Below are positions 43,171-52,517 of a stretch of DNA of 64,000 nucleotides, in pieces. The position numbers were made by a program, and so were the translations under genes. The notes beneath the pieces are model-generated. The model did no database searches, was not told where the DNA came from, and saw only the letters and a list, made by a program, of their open reading frames with translations. Positions within the stretch are counted from its first letter, which is position 1; each line of letters opens with the position of its first letter. Source of the stretch: Verrucomicrobiota bacterium (GTDB taxonomy: Bacteria; Verrucomicrobiota; Verrucomicrobiia; Limisphaerales; SIBE01); NCBI GenBank assembly GCA_016871515.1, contig VHDE01000003.1, positions 1 to 64,000 of the forward strand. The letters are read 5' to 3'.

Positions 43171-44676
43171 ATGTGTGCAATGAATTGCAAGGCGCTCATT
43201 ACGATCCTCTCGATGGCGGCGATCACTGCCAGCGGCTTTGACTGGGCAGTTCAGGCTCAACAACCTCCGCTGGCGCCCGAAACTGATCAGCCGCTCGAGA
43301 TTGCGCCGGGCGAGCGAGGTGGCGCAGGGCGCAAGGAACGAGAGATTGCGCGCATCTTTCGAAGGGAAATCGTGGTATTCGGCCAGGACGTCACGCTCAA
43401 ACAAAATGAAGTCTGCCGGGACATGATTGTCATTGGTGGCAATGCGATTGTCGAAGGAACTGTGCAGGGCGATCTCGTCGTCATTTTGGGTTCGGCATCG
43501 GTTTCCGGGAAAGTCGAAAGCGGAATGGTGGTGGTCATGGGAAGGGCGCATCTGAAGAACAACGCGGAGGTCGAGCGAGACGCCGTCGTAGTCGGCGGTA
43601 ATCTAATTCTGGAACCGAACGCGGCACTTCATGGTGCTCGGAGGGAATTTGCCTTCGGGCCCAATTTGCCGAATCTGAGTTGGATGGCTGATTGGTTTCG
43701 CCAAGGATTTTTGTTGGCGAGGCCTTTCCCGCCGCTTGGATGGGTTTGGGCCGTCGCCGCCACGTTATTTGTCGTTTATCTGCTCATGGCGCTTGTTTTC
43801 GCGCGGCCTTTGGAAGCTTGCGTAACGGCGCTGGAGTCAAGGCCGGCGGGATCTTTTTTTGCGGGGGTTCTGACGTTAATCTTGTTGGGACCGCTGTTGT
43901 TTATTCTCGTCGTTTCGGTGGCCGGAATTTTGGCGGTGCCTGTGCTTGTGTTCGCGTTCCTAGCGGCTTTGTTCTTCGGAAAGCTGGCCGTGTATCGGAT
44001 GACGGGTCAGCAACTGGGCAAACAATTGAATCTCGCGGGCCTGCAAAGTCCGGTTGTCGCTTTGCTCATTGGCATCGCCATCTTTTATTTCTTTTATACG
44101 GTGCCTGTGCTCGGTTTTTTGATTTGGGGAGTCGCAACCGTTTGGGGACTTGGAGCGGTGCTGATGGCGATCTCGGCCAGCTTCAGCCAAGAACGAGGGC
44201 CAGCTCCGTCCGAAACCACAACTGCGGCGGCTCTGGCTGGTCTGCCGCTGGTGCCGGTCTCCGAATCGGAAGCGCCGCCCGTTCTTGCGGGGGCAGCGGA
44301 AATCATCACGCTTCGAAGGGCTGGCTTTTGGATTCGGCTTTGGGCGACCTTGTTGGACTTAATCTTACTGGGAGCGGTCGGCATCGTCGTTGGGCCTTTT
44401 TTCCTGCTGATCTGGATAGCGTATCACGTGGCCATGTGGACTTGGAAAGGAACGACCATTGGCGGAATTGTCGCTGGAATCAAAGTTGTTCGCACAAGTG
44501 GACGACCAATCAATTTCGCGATCGCTCTGGTGCGAAGCTTGTCCAGTTTCTTCTCCGCCGCTGTTTTTTTCTTAGGCTTTGTTTGGGCGGGCTGGAATCG
44601 CGAAAAACAAGCTTGGCACGATAAGATCGCCGGAACCGTCGTTGTGAGGGTGCCTAAAGGAATGTCGTTGGTCTGA
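43171..44676 (+). CDS. Bactofilin-like/RDD fusion membrane protein
   Basis: 501 aa from ATG 43171 (a GTG lies just before). A signal peptide is followed by about 110 residues of short beta-helix repeats typical of polymer-forming (bactofilin-like) domains: DVTLKQNEVCRDMIVIGGNA, VEGTVQGDLVVILGSASVSG, KVESGMVVVMGRAHLKNNAE, VERDAVVVGGNLILEPNAAL. Several membrane helices come next (GWVWAVAATLFVVYLLMALV and on), then an RDD domain (RRAGFWIRLWATLLDLILLG, with Arg and Asp in the expected places). The polymer part would face the periplasm, unlike cytoplasmic bactofilins. It probably belongs to the sigma/anti-sigma operon and may be its regulated output. Confidence 0.78.
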   Translation: MCAMNCKALITILSMAAITASGFDWAVQAQQPPLAPETDQPLEIAPGERGGAGRKEREIARIFRREIVVFGQDVTLKQNEVCRDMIVIGGNAIVEGTVQGDLVVILGSASVSGKVESGMVVVMGRAHLKNNAEVERDAVVVGGNLILEPNAALHGARREFAFGPNLPNLSWMADWFRQGFLLARPFPPLGWVWAVAATLFVVYLLMALVFARPLEACVTALESRPAGSFFAGVLTLILLGPLLFILVVSVAGILAVPVLVFAFLAALFFGKLAVYRMTGQQLGKQLNLAGLQSPVVALLIGIAIFYFFYTVPVLGFLIWGVATVWGLGAVLMAISASFSQERGPAPSETTTAAALAGLPLVPVSESEAPPVLAGAAEIITLRRAGFWIRLWATLLDLILLGAVGIVVGPFFLLIWIAYHVAMWTWKGTTIGGIVAGIKVVRTSGRPINFAIALVRSLSSFFSAAVFFLGFVWAGWNREKQAWHDKIAGTVVVRVPKGMSLV

Positions 44677-44727
44677 TCGGTTGAGACAGTGCGACTTGCC
44701 CGACATACCGCGGGCCGAGAAACTCTT

Positions 44728-45468
44728 TCAACCGGCGTAACCTCGCATCAGCGTTAGCATCTCTTCAACCGCTGTGGTCAGCCCGACCGAAATCGAACGG
44801 CTGACAATACTGTGGCCGATGTTGAGTTCGACGAGATGAGGAACGCAATGCAGGCTAGGCAGGTTTTCGTAGTTCAATCCGTGGCCTGCGTTGACCCTGA
44901 CCCCGAGCTGTTGAGCTTGCTTTGCCGCGGCGACGAGGCGGTCCAGTTCCGCAACGCGTTCGTGCGACTGGTGAAAGTGCTCGGCGAAAGCGCCGGTATG
45001 CAATTCGATAAATTGAGCGCCGACCTCGGCCGAAGCCTCGACTTGTCTTAAATCCGGAGCGATGAAAAGACTGACCTCAATCCCGGCATCGTTCAGCTTC
45101 TTGCGCGTGTCACTGAGCGGCTTCACTTGCCCAGCCACTTCTAAGCCTCCTTCAGTTGTGACCTCCTGCCTTCGTTCGGGAACGAGACAAACGATCTCGG
45201 GCTTGATCCTGATGGCCAGCGCCAAGATTTCTGGCGTATTGGCCATTTCCAAATTCAAGCGCGTCTTAATGATCTCGCGCAGTTTCCAGACATCGCGCTC
45301 CTGAATGTGCCGGCGATCCTCGCGCAAATGAACGGTGATCCCGTGTGCGCCGGCGCTTTCGCAAAGCCGCGCAGCCTCAACGGGGTCGGGCTCACCGTCC
45401 GATTTTCCGTGATAACGGGCTTCGCGCAGCGTAGCGACGTGATCGATATTGACGCCTAACTTAAGCAT
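44728..45468 (-). CDS. pdxJ: Pyridoxine 5'-phosphate synthase
   Basis: 246 aa, complete. It condenses 1-deoxyxylulose 5-phosphate with aminoacetone 3-phosphate in the DXP-dependent vitamin B6 pathway. The opening [19 protein letters not shown] is diagnostic. Others: [18 protein letters not shown] (phosphate contacts), [31 protein letters not shown] and [16 protein letters not shown]-barrel, octameric in the family, cytoplasmic. It lies alone, convergent with the RDD-fusion gene. Confidence 0.96.
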   Translation of the reverse strand: MLKLGVNIDHVATLREARYHGKSDGEPDPVEAARLCESAGAHGITVHLREDRRHIQERDVWKLREIIKTRLNLEMANTPEILALAIRIKPEIVCLVPERRQEVTTEGGLEVAGQVKPLSDTRKKLNDAGIEVSLFIAPDLRQVEASAEVGAQFIELHTGAFAEHFHQSHERVAELDRLVAAAKQAQQLGVRVNAGHGLNYENLPSLHCVPHLVELNIGHSIVSRSISVGLTTAVEEMLTLMRGYAG

Positions 45469-45474
45469 GAATCT

Positions 45475-45547
45475 GGTAGGACAGGGCGTCTCGCCTGTCC
45501 CGTTTTGGGTGTATGCAAATGCTGGACAGGCGGGACGCTTATCCTAC
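45475..45547. repeat. Palindromic repeat, family B copy 3
   Basis: GGTAGGACAGGGCGTCTCGC... (from 45475) and its inverted copy GCTGGACAGGCGGGACGC... to CCTAC (45547), with one diverged stretch. Same layout as the long copy at 12116. It lies between pdxJ and the lipoprotein gene. Confidence 0.75.
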
Positions 45548-45590
45548 GACGCTGGTTCGTGGTCAATGGCATGGCAGGTTGCATAACTTG

Positions 45591-47234
45591 CTACGGCGCG
45601 GGCGGGGCAGGTTTCGTCGAACGAGGGATCGGTTTAAAACCTAATCGAAAATTGGCAGCTGGAAAATTGGTGCTGTCCAGCCAGTAGGCCAGCGTCATTA
45701 ATTCGGCTCCAGTAAAGCCAATGTGCGAATTGCGCACTAGGCTCAGTTCTTTGGGCGACGTCGCGGCGATCTCGGTGATCGTGTTCCCAAGCTTTGGAGC
45801 GACAGCCGCGAGCCAGCGACTGCTGATCGAGGTTGCATCGCGTTCTGGAACGGTGAGAAACAGTGACAGAAAAGGCATCAGGTTTGAAAATTGTTCGAGT
45901 CGATGCTGGGTGATCTCCCAGTCGTAGAACAGCAAGTTGGTGCGACTGGACAGCTGATCCAACAGGGCGGCTGGCGGCGGCGTGTTTGTCATCGTGACAA
46001 GCGGAAACACTCCTGCTTCAAGATGATCACCGCCCGGTTCAGGAGCTGGACGAATGTATGGCCGAATTACCGGTGGCAACCATCCCCAACTGACTTGAAG
46101 CTCGTTCGTGACGTACTCGATTCTGCCATAGCCATCTTCGAGCAAATTTGTATTCAAACGCGGCACCCACTCACTGATGAAATTCTGCAACGTATTCGTG
46201 ACATTTGGGACAGGAAGGGCCGCCAAGATTTGATTCGGCAGGCGCGACGGATCGTGGGCCCAGAAATAAGCCTGGTTTGGCGGTGACTTTAATCCGAGCT
46301 CAGCGGTCAGTTTGTGGCGGCTCAGCCAGGGGCCGAAGCCTTGAATCGCGGAAAAAGCAATCAGGCTATTGGCCGGATCCGAAATGGTATTCGTCGGTAT
46401 CCGCCACTTCTCGAGTGACCAACTCATAGTTTCGGAAAAAGTCAACCGTCCCTGAGCCCTCACGGTTGGCCCGCGTCCTTTGAGCGTTAGATCGAGTGAC
46501 GGCAATGGCAGCGAAGGATCGAATGGCGCCCGCCCGAGGAGTCGAGGCAAATTGATCTCGGCCTTCAACCAATAATCTTGTGCGAGTGATATGGGACGCG
46601 AATGCGTTCGAATCTGCTGATAAATCGCGGCGTTCGTGGGAAACCCATGTTCTGATTCCGGTAGAGAGCCAAGAAGAAACCATGCATTAAGTGCGGTGAA
46701 GGAAACCCGGTTCGTTAATGCGGTGGATTTAGGATTCCACAGCGATGACAACTGCGACCAATTAGTCCGCCAGAGCGGTTCGCGTTCTTTGTCCAAGTGC
46801 ACTGCGAGCGCCCACTCAAACGGCTGGATCGAACGGCCTCTCAATTCAAAGAACGATTCGCTGCGCAACAGATCGTCCAACATCGGACGAATCAGCGCCG
46901 GCACGTTGGGCATTGCCGCAGGCGCATTCGTGTCATGACTGAAGGATTGTGCCAGCCGGACCGACAGTTTATCGAGCGCTTGATCGCGCAATTCCGCAGT
47001 CACAGGAAGTTTCCAGACGTCCCAAAGTGTCGCGGCATTGGTGGTGGCGCCCAACTGATCGAAGCCGCCAAAGTGCAATCGGGCGAGCACTTCGGTTGGC
47101 TGGGACTGAGCTTCCGGGAATTGTCCGCGGCAGCCCAAACTCAGAGTAAGGGCCGACAGAGTGAACAATAGAATTCGCCTGTGAGATTTTCCTTTGGACG
47201 GCAGGCGCAACCTATGAATAAAGCATTTCATCAT
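45591..47234 (-). CDS. Hypothetical lipoprotein, 547 aa
   Basis: 547 aa with a lipoprotein-type signal: a hydrophobic core ILLFTLSALTLSLG followed by Cys (LSLGC), so a lipid-anchored periplasmic or outer-membrane protein. The mature part is Asn/Thr/Pro-rich with many tryptophans (WKLPVTAELRDQALDKL, FEWALAVHLDKEREPLW, LEKWRIPTNTISDP). I recognise no domain. The length and even composition fit the large families of verrucomicrobial lipoproteins of unknown role. The start at 47234 precedes a basic n-region (KCFIHRLRLPSKGKSHRR). It is divergent from the VanZ gene. Processing would be by lspA at 27970. Confidence 0.65.
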   Translation of the reverse strand: MMKCFIHRLRLPSKGKSHRRILLFTLSALTLSLGCRGQFPEAQSQPTEVLARLHFGGFDQLGATTNAATLWDVWKLPVTAELRDQALDKLSVRLAQSFSHDTNAPAAMPNVPALIRPMLDDLLRSESFFELRGRSIQPFEWALAVHLDKEREPLWRTNWSQLSSLWNPKSTALTNRVSFTALNAWFLLGSLPESEHGFPTNAAIYQQIRTHSRPISLAQDYWLKAEINLPRLLGRAPFDPSLPLPSLDLTLKGRGPTVRAQGRLTFSETMSWSLEKWRIPTNTISDPANSLIAFSAIQGFGPWLSRHKLTAELGLKSPPNQAYFWAHDPSRLPNQILAALPVPNVTNTLQNFISEWVPRLNTNLLEDGYGRIEYVTNELQVSWGWLPPVIRPYIRPAPEPGGDHLEAGVFPLVTMTNTPPPAALLDQLSSRTNLLFYDWEITQHRLEQFSNLMPFLSLFLTVPERDATSISSRWLAAVAPKLGNTITEIAATSPKELSLVRNSHIGFTGAELMTLAYWLDSTNFPAANFRLGFKPIPRSTKPAPPAP

Positions 47235-47320
47235 GGCGGTTCTTCTCCTTGCCAGAGAACAGCGGTTTTAGCAAACGATTTGAATTGATTTAACCGGATG
47301 GGCCTTGTTTCCTTCGGCAC

Positions 47321-47803
47321 GTGAAGGGACGTTCCCCGTTGCTCAAATATTGGCTTCCGGCCATTGCTTGGATGGCGCTTATCTTCATTGCCTCGACCGA
47401 TCTGATGTCGAGCGAACGAACCTCCCGCTTCCTCGCTCCCTTCCTGCGCTGGCTTAAACCTGACATTTCCGACCGGCGAATCAAGCAGGTGCAATTGGTC
47501 GTCCGAAAGGGCGCGCACGTGAGTGAATACGCGGTTCTCAGCATGCTTCTCCTGCGCGCGCTGCGGTCTTCACGGCAGGATCATCTAGCCGAGTGGCAAT
47601 GGTCTTCGGCTGCGTGGGCGCTCTTGATCGCAGCGGCTTACGCTGTCACGGACGAATTTCATCAATACTTGACTGCATCGCGTTTTGCCAGCGGATGGGA
47701 CGTAATAATCGATACGCTTGGAGCCACGCTTGGCCTGGTCCTGGTCTGGGCTTGGCGCGGGCCGCGAAAGGGCAGCCTTCGATGCAAGGGCCACTGCCAA
47801 TAA
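47321..47803 (+). CDS. VanZ-family membrane protein
   Basis: 160 aa from a GTG at 47321. Four membrane segments and the VanZ signature pieces are visible: AWMALIFIASTDLMSS near the front, RKGAHVSEYAVLSMLLLRAL in the middle, and AYAVTDEFHQYLTASRFASGWDVIIDTLGATLG at the end, where the D/E-F-H-Q and D-x-x-x-D-x-x-G residues are family hallmarks. VanZ gives low-level teicoplanin resistance in enterococci; in most bacteria the role is unknown. It overlaps the comEC start by 22 bases and so is in its operon. Confidence 0.8.
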   Translation: MKGRSPLLKYWLPAIAWMALIFIASTDLMSSERTSRFLAPFLRWLKPDISDRRIKQVQLVVRKGAHVSEYAVLSMLLLRALRSSRQDHLAEWQWSSAAWALLIAAAYAVTDEFHQYLTASRFASGWDVIIDTLGATLGLVLVWAWRGPRKGSLRCKGHCQ

Positions 47804-50208
47804 TCGCGCTCGTTTACGCGAGCGGCATAGTTTGTGGCCATTATGTCAATGTGCCGCTGAGGTGGTTGTTCGGAGCTGCGTTTGCGGTGGCACTCCTGAC
47901 AATTTCTCATCGCCCAAGTCGTGCCGTCGCGATCTGGCCGCTCATTCTTCTGTGTGGATGGGCTGGTTTAGAGAGCCGCGTCGCGGTTTTGTCCCCCTAT
48001 GATTTGCGGTCAAGCTTTGGACAAACAGCCGAATATGTGACCCTGCGCGGGCATCTTTGTGAAACGCCCGTTCGCCGTGTTTTCGAACGCGATGATGAGT
48101 TGGCGTGGCGGTCCATCGCTCAAGTGCGCCTTGTCGAGCTGGGCCGGAAGGACGAATGGCAACGCGCTTACGGTCGCGTTGCTGTGAGCACGCCGGGAGT
48201 TCTAAGCGAACGGTTTTTTGCTGGGCAAATGATCGAGGTAAAAGGCGTCCTGCGCGAGCCGAAGGGACCTGTCGCTGAGGGATTGTTCGACTATCAAGCC
48301 TACCTCCGCAGTCTCGGAATTTACTATCAACTCAAAGTTGAAAGCACAAACGATTGGCGCGTCATCACGAGCAGGGCTTCGCCTAAAGCACCACCTTGGT
48401 CCGACCGTTTTGGCGCATGGGCGCAAAAGACTTTGTCGAAGGGCCTGCCTGTCGAAGATGAGTCATTGCGCTTGCTTTGGGCAATGACGCTTGGCTGGAA
48501 AACGGCATTGACGCAGGAAGTATCCGAACCGTTCATGCGCTCGGGCACGTTGCACATTTTTGCGATCAGCGGACTGCACATAGCATTGATTGCCGGAATT
48601 GTGGTCAGTGTGTTGCGCGTCGCGCAACTGCCGCGTTCCGTGTGCGGGCTGATCGTCATTCCGTTGCTTTGGGCTTACACGGCTGCGACTGGCTGGCAGT
48701 CATCTGCGATTCGCTCGACGATCATGATGAGCGTCATCACGGCGGGCTGGTCGCTCAACCGGCCGAGCGACCTGGTCAATTCCCTGTCAGCGGCCGGCTT
48801 GATCATTCTTGTGTGGGAACCCCGCCAGCTTTTGCAGGCTGGATTCCAACTTTCGTTTTTTGTCGTGTTGAGTATCGCTCTCTTGCTTCCTCCGTTGCGA
48901 GCGATTCAAGAACGGATTTTGAAGCCGGATCCGCTTTTGCCGGAGGAATTGCGTCCGCGTTGGCAACGGTCGCTCGACGCTCCGTTGCGCTATCTAACAA
49001 GCAGCTTCGCGACTTCTCTTGCGGCTTGGCTGGGATCGCTCCCATTAATTGCGTATTACTTCTATCTGATTACTCCGGTCAGCCTGCTCGCCAATCTGCT
49101 TATTGTTCCAATTAGCAGCCTTGCCTTAATGGCAAGTCTCGGAAGTCTCTGCTGCGGCGATTGGTTTTTGCCCCTAACCGAGCTCTTCAACCACAGCGCG
49201 TGGTTCTGGATGAAAATGATGATTCGCTTGAGCGAGCGGGCGGCTGCGCTGCCGATGGCCTATTTTTACACGCCTCCCCCAAGCATTTTGCTTTGCTTCG
49301 GTTATTACGCTCTTTTAGGCGCGTGCCTTTCAGGATGGCTCTTCACTTCCAAGCGAAGGATATGGATCGGCGTCGCAGTGGGAATCATCGCGGTGATCTG
49401 TATTTCAATTAGGGTGAGCAATAGTCCGGCCTTGCGCCTGACGATTCTTCCGCTGGGTGGTGGCGGACTTTGGGCCGACGTGCCTGGGCGCGCTGATGAT
49501 TTGCTGATTGATTGCGGCAGCCCGAACACCGCCGAGTTTCTCGTCAAACCGTTTTTGCGCGCGCAGGGCGTTAATCAGGTGCCTCATGTTTTGCTCACGC
49601 ATGGCGACTTGCAGCATATCGGAGGGATGGAGTGCTTGGATTTTCCAATCTCTCAAGTGACCACCAGTTCCATCCGCTTTCGCTCGGCAGCTTATCGCAG
49701 GCTGATCCATGACCTGGAGAATCGTCGAGATGGCTGGCGTCAGGCGAACCGAGGCGAGTCGCTTGTTGGCTGGTCGATCCTGCACCCTGACGCTCGCGAC
49801 CATTTTTCCCAGGCTGATGATAACGCGATCGTGTTATCAGGCGAATTCGGCGGTCTGCGTGTTCTGTTGCTTTCTGACTTGGGGAAGCCAGGCCAGCGAA
49901 AGCTTCTGGAACGCGAGCCGAAGATTCGCGCGGATGTCGTTGTTACGGGTTTGCCCTCGCAGGAGGAACCGCTTTGCCAGGATTTAATCGAAGTCCTGCG
50001 GCCGAAAGTGATCGTGATCGCATCCGCGGAATTTCCCGCAGGAGCGCACGCGAATCGAAAGCTGCGCGATCGCCTGGCTCGGCTGCAAGTGCCGGTCATT
50101 TATACGGGCGACGTTGGGGCTGTTACGTTGACGATCCAGCAGAGAAAGTGCGAATTAAGAAACGCGAAGGGAGAGATGTTATCTTACAATTACAAGCAAG
50201 TACCCTGA
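47782..50208 (+). CDS. comEC: ComEC/Rec2 DNA-uptake channel
   Basis: 808 aa from ATG 47782, inside the VanZ gene (22-base overlap); the frame opens 63 codons earlier but without signals. Order: N-terminal helices, an OB-like DUF4131 domain (VTLRGHLCETPVRRVF to VKGVLREPKGPVAEGLFDYQAYL), and the Competence membrane domain (FAISGLHIALIAGIV; AATGWQSSAIRSTIMMS; FQLSFFVVLSIALLLPPL). A C-terminal metallo-beta-lactamase-like domain follows (LTILPLGGGGLWADVPGRAD; LLTHGDLQHIGGMECL; SDLGKPGQRKLL). It forms the inner-membrane channel for single-stranded DNA in competence. In the HGDLQHIGG box the typical HxHxDH is degenerate, so nuclease activity is doubtful. Confidence 0.92.
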   Translation: MQGPLPIIALVYASGIVCGHYVNVPLRWLFGAAFAVALLTISHRPSRAVAIWPLILLCGWAGLESRVAVLSPYDLRSSFGQTAEYVTLRGHLCETPVRRVFERDDELAWRSIAQVRLVELGRKDEWQRAYGRVAVSTPGVLSERFFAGQMIEVKGVLREPKGPVAEGLFDYQAYLRSLGIYYQLKVESTNDWRVITSRASPKAPPWSDRFGAWAQKTLSKGLPVEDESLRLLWAMTLGWKTALTQEVSEPFMRSGTLHIFAISGLHIALIAGIVVSVLRVAQLPRSVCGLIVIPLLWAYTAATGWQSSAIRSTIMMSVITAGWSLNRPSDLVNSLSAAGLIILVWEPRQLLQAGFQLSFFVVLSIALLLPPLRAIQERILKPDPLLPEELRPRWQRSLDAPLRYLTSSFATSLAAWLGSLPLIAYYFYLITPVSLLANLLIVPISSLALMASLGSLCCGDWFLPLTELFNHSAWFWMKMMIRLSERAAALPMAYFYTPPPSILLCFGYYALLGACLSGWLFTSKRRIWIGVAVGIIAVICISIRVSNSPALRLTILPLGGGGLWADVPGRADDLLIDCGSPNTAEFLVKPFLRAQGVNQVPHVLLTHGDLQHIGGMECLDFPISQVTTSSIRFRSAAYRRLIHDLENRRDGWRQANRGESLVGWSILHPDARDHFSQADDNAIVLSGEFGGLRVLLLSDLGKPGQRKLLEREPKIRADVVVTGLPSQEEPLCQDLIEVLRPKVIVIASAEFPAGAHANRKLRDRLARLQVPVIYTGDVGAVTLTIQQRKCELRNAKGEMLSYNYKQVP

Positions 50209-50318
50209 AGGATGCTGAAGGCGCCAACCACGAAACAGCCAGCGCAGGATCACGTCGCGGAGATGTTCGCTTGATAGACTCGCGCTGCGTTCATCGAATC
50301 CCCGTTGAACTCAGCAAT

Positions 50319-50368
50319 GAAAGGAGGCGGCTCCTCCAGAGAGGCTGAGCCGCCCACCTTTCTTTTAA
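50319..50368 (+). terminator. Intrinsic terminator after comEC
   Basis: AAAGGAGGCGGCTC (50320-50333) pairs with GAGCCGCCCACCTTT (50347-50361), with a short bulge, followed by CTTTT. It lies 110 bases after the comEC stop. The rest of 50209-50802 holds a second hairpin at 50476 and no gene I can support. Confidence 0.55.
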
Positions 50369-50475
50369 GGGTCACGCTGTGCCCGTAAAATTATAGTCGG
50401 CTTATTACGACGAGACTTTAGAATTTTGTCCGTCCACTCGCATTATCCCGAAGCCGAACTTTTTATTTTTAGTTA

Positions 50476-50501
50476 AAGGCGACTCCACCCGGAGCCGCCT
50501 T
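50476..50501. terminator. Hairpin, possible rpoN terminator
   Basis: AAGGCGACTCC / GGAGCCGCCTT with a four-base loop (ACCC) and one mismatch. It is preceded on the plus strand, and hence followed on the minus strand, by an A/T-rich tract (TTTTTATTTTTAG). It could end the rpoN transcript, which comes from the right. Confidence 0.35.
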
Positions 50502-50802
50502 GCTTGAGTAAACGACGGACTTCTGTTCAGTCTGTCAGCAATGAGTTTCAGCAGGGAGCATGCCTTCTAAGATTTGAGAAAAGTGAACGCGGCTGAATCG
50601 GCGCACATCGCGTCAAAAGTGGTTGTCTCCCTGGTGCTTTCAGTGCGGCGGCTAAATCTGGACTACGGAAGAACCAATCAAACTTTTCACGCCTGATTGG
50701 CGGACATAAGAAATTTGCTTACCCAGCTCGTGAACAGGAATAAGACAAAGCCTTATACCCCAGTCGATCTCCGTCGGTTCGAGCACTTGAACGAGGCGTC
50801 GG

Positions 50803-52302
50803 TTAGTAAACCTTGCGCAAATGCGAAGGAAGGATATTCAGCTCCGAACGGTACTTCGCGACGGTGCGGCGGGCAATGACAATTCCCTTTTGCGCCAAAA
50901 GCTTCACAATTTCCTCATCGGACAACGGTTTGGTCGGATCTTCGCCGCCAATCATTTCCGAGATGATGTCCTTGACGCTGGTATTCGACATGCCAACTCC
51001 GCTGGCTGTCTTGATGCCTGAAGTAAAGAAGTACTTCATCTCGAAGATCCCTTGCGGCGTTTGCATGTACTTGCCCGACACAGCGCGGCTGACGGTCGTT
51101 TCATGAACGCCAACCACTTCAGCAACTTGGACCATGGTCAGCGGCTTCAAATGCGAAACGCCGTGTTCCATGAACTCGCGCTGCCGCTTCACGATTTCTT
51201 TAGCAATATTGAGAATCGTTTGCTGACGTTGATGAAGGCTTTTGATCAGGAATTTGCCGGCGCGAATCTTGTCGCGAATGTACTCTCGCACTTCGGATGA
51301 ACTGCCCACCTGAGACATCAGGTCTTTGTAAGTGTTGCTGATCCGCAAATGGGGGATTTGTTCGTTGTTATTCGTGACAACAAACTCGTCGCCGACCTTT
51401 TGAACGAAAATCTCCGGCAAAATATATTGCTGATTGTCGGGAAAGAAATCCCGGCCCGGACGCGGCTCCAGATTGCCGATGCGTTTCACAGCGTCCTGCG
51501 CTTCATCGACGCTGATACCCAATCCGCGCGCGATTTCCGGCAAACGGCGTTTGCCAAGCGCCGCCATATATTTATCGACGATACGATATTCCAACGTGTT
51601 CTTTTGGTCGGCGCGTTCCAGCTGCAGCAACAGACACTCCCGCAAATCCCGCGCACCCACGCCAGGCGGGTGAAATGTTTGGATGACCTTAAGCACCTCA
51701 AGGATTTTATCCGCCGGTATGTTAGTGGAAAAAGCTAGTTCATCCACGCCGGCCTGAAGATAACCATAGTCATCCACGTTGCCGATGATCATCTCGGCCA
51801 CTTGCCGCTGGTCGCCGTTGAGCTCCGACAGCCGCACCTGTTCCAGCATGTTTTCCTGGAGAGAGGTGCCCGCCACCAGGGAATCAAACATATACTGCCG
51901 CCGCTCCTCCTCTTCCTGGCTTTGGCGGATGGGAACATTCGTCTGGGAAAAATGATCCCGCCATTCCTGGTCCAGCTGTGTGAGGCGCTCGAACTCAGCT
52001 TGAAAATCGTCCACCGGATCGTTCGAATTCTTCTCGGTGGCCGGATCGAAGGTAATGTCGGCCGGCGGTTCCGCGGGATCGACGAGTTCCGGGCCCGGTT
52101 CACCATCGCGGCTTGCCTTCTCTTCTTGTTCCATTTCTCCGGTCAGAACCTCTTCGAGGACGGGATTCTGTTGGAGTTCCTGTTCGACTAAAGCTTTCAA
52201 CTCGAGTGTGGGCGCCTGGAGCAGAGCGAGTGATTGCTGTAACTGCGGGGCCAGCACCTGCGACAGGGCCATCTTTTGCGACAAATGCAGACTTTGAGCC
52301 AT
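50803..52302 (-). CDS. rpoN: RNA polymerase sigma-54 factor
   Basis: 499 aa from the ATG at 52302 (MAQSLHLSQKMALSQVLAPQ); the frame opens 38 codons earlier without a signal. Region I is Gln/Leu-rich (LQQSLALLQAPTLELKALVE), followed by an acidic linker (EEKASRDGEPGPELVD). The core-binding region carries LVAGTSLQENMLEQVRLSEL and PPGVGARDLRECLLLQLE. The HTH reads VAEVVGVHETTVSRAVSGKY, with YFFTSGI after it. The RpoN box is ARRTVAKYRSELNI at the C-terminus, which binds the -24 element. It needs NtrC-type activators; the one in this window (11436) is broken, so others must exist elsewhere. Confidence 0.96.
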   Translation of the reverse strand: MAQSLHLSQKMALSQVLAPQLQQSLALLQAPTLELKALVEQELQQNPVLEEVLTGEMEQEEKASRDGEPGPELVDPAEPPADITFDPATEKNSNDPVDDFQAEFERLTQLDQEWRDHFSQTNVPIRQSQEEEERRQYMFDSLVAGTSLQENMLEQVRLSELNGDQRQVAEMIIGNVDDYGYLQAGVDELAFSTNIPADKILEVLKVIQTFHPPGVGARDLRECLLLQLERADQKNTLEYRIVDKYMAALGKRRLPEIARGLGISVDEAQDAVKRIGNLEPRPGRDFFPDNQQYILPEIFVQKVGDEFVVTNNNEQIPHLRISNTYKDLMSQVGSSSEVREYIRDKIRAGKFLIKSLHQRQQTILNIAKEIVKRQREFMEHGVSHLKPLTMVQVAEVVGVHETTVSRAVSGKYMQTPQGIFEMKYFFTSGIKTASGVGMSNTSVKDIISEMIGGEDPTKPLSDEEIVKLLAQKGIVIARRTVAKYRSELNILPSHLRKVY

Positions 52303-52517
52303 CCCTTCGAACCATAAACAATTTTGTGAATATCTCAAGAAAGAACCGGCATAGGGAATGCTTTTTCGGGTTCCGACAGCTATTGCTGCTATTGCTTGGC
52401 GTCCGCTCTCAGACATCTCAGCTTCTCCGATTTAGCTTGGCGTTACTGATTTTGATAGTTTTGTCCTCCGCCTAAAAACGTTGCCGCTCCGTATTCCTTG
52501 CCGTAACGTCAGTCTCC

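Noticed and set aside
43692-44624. A 310-codon plus-strand frame
   Set aside because: Out-of-frame reading of the bactofilin/RDD gene; the correct frame has signal peptide, beta-helix repeats and RDD signature.
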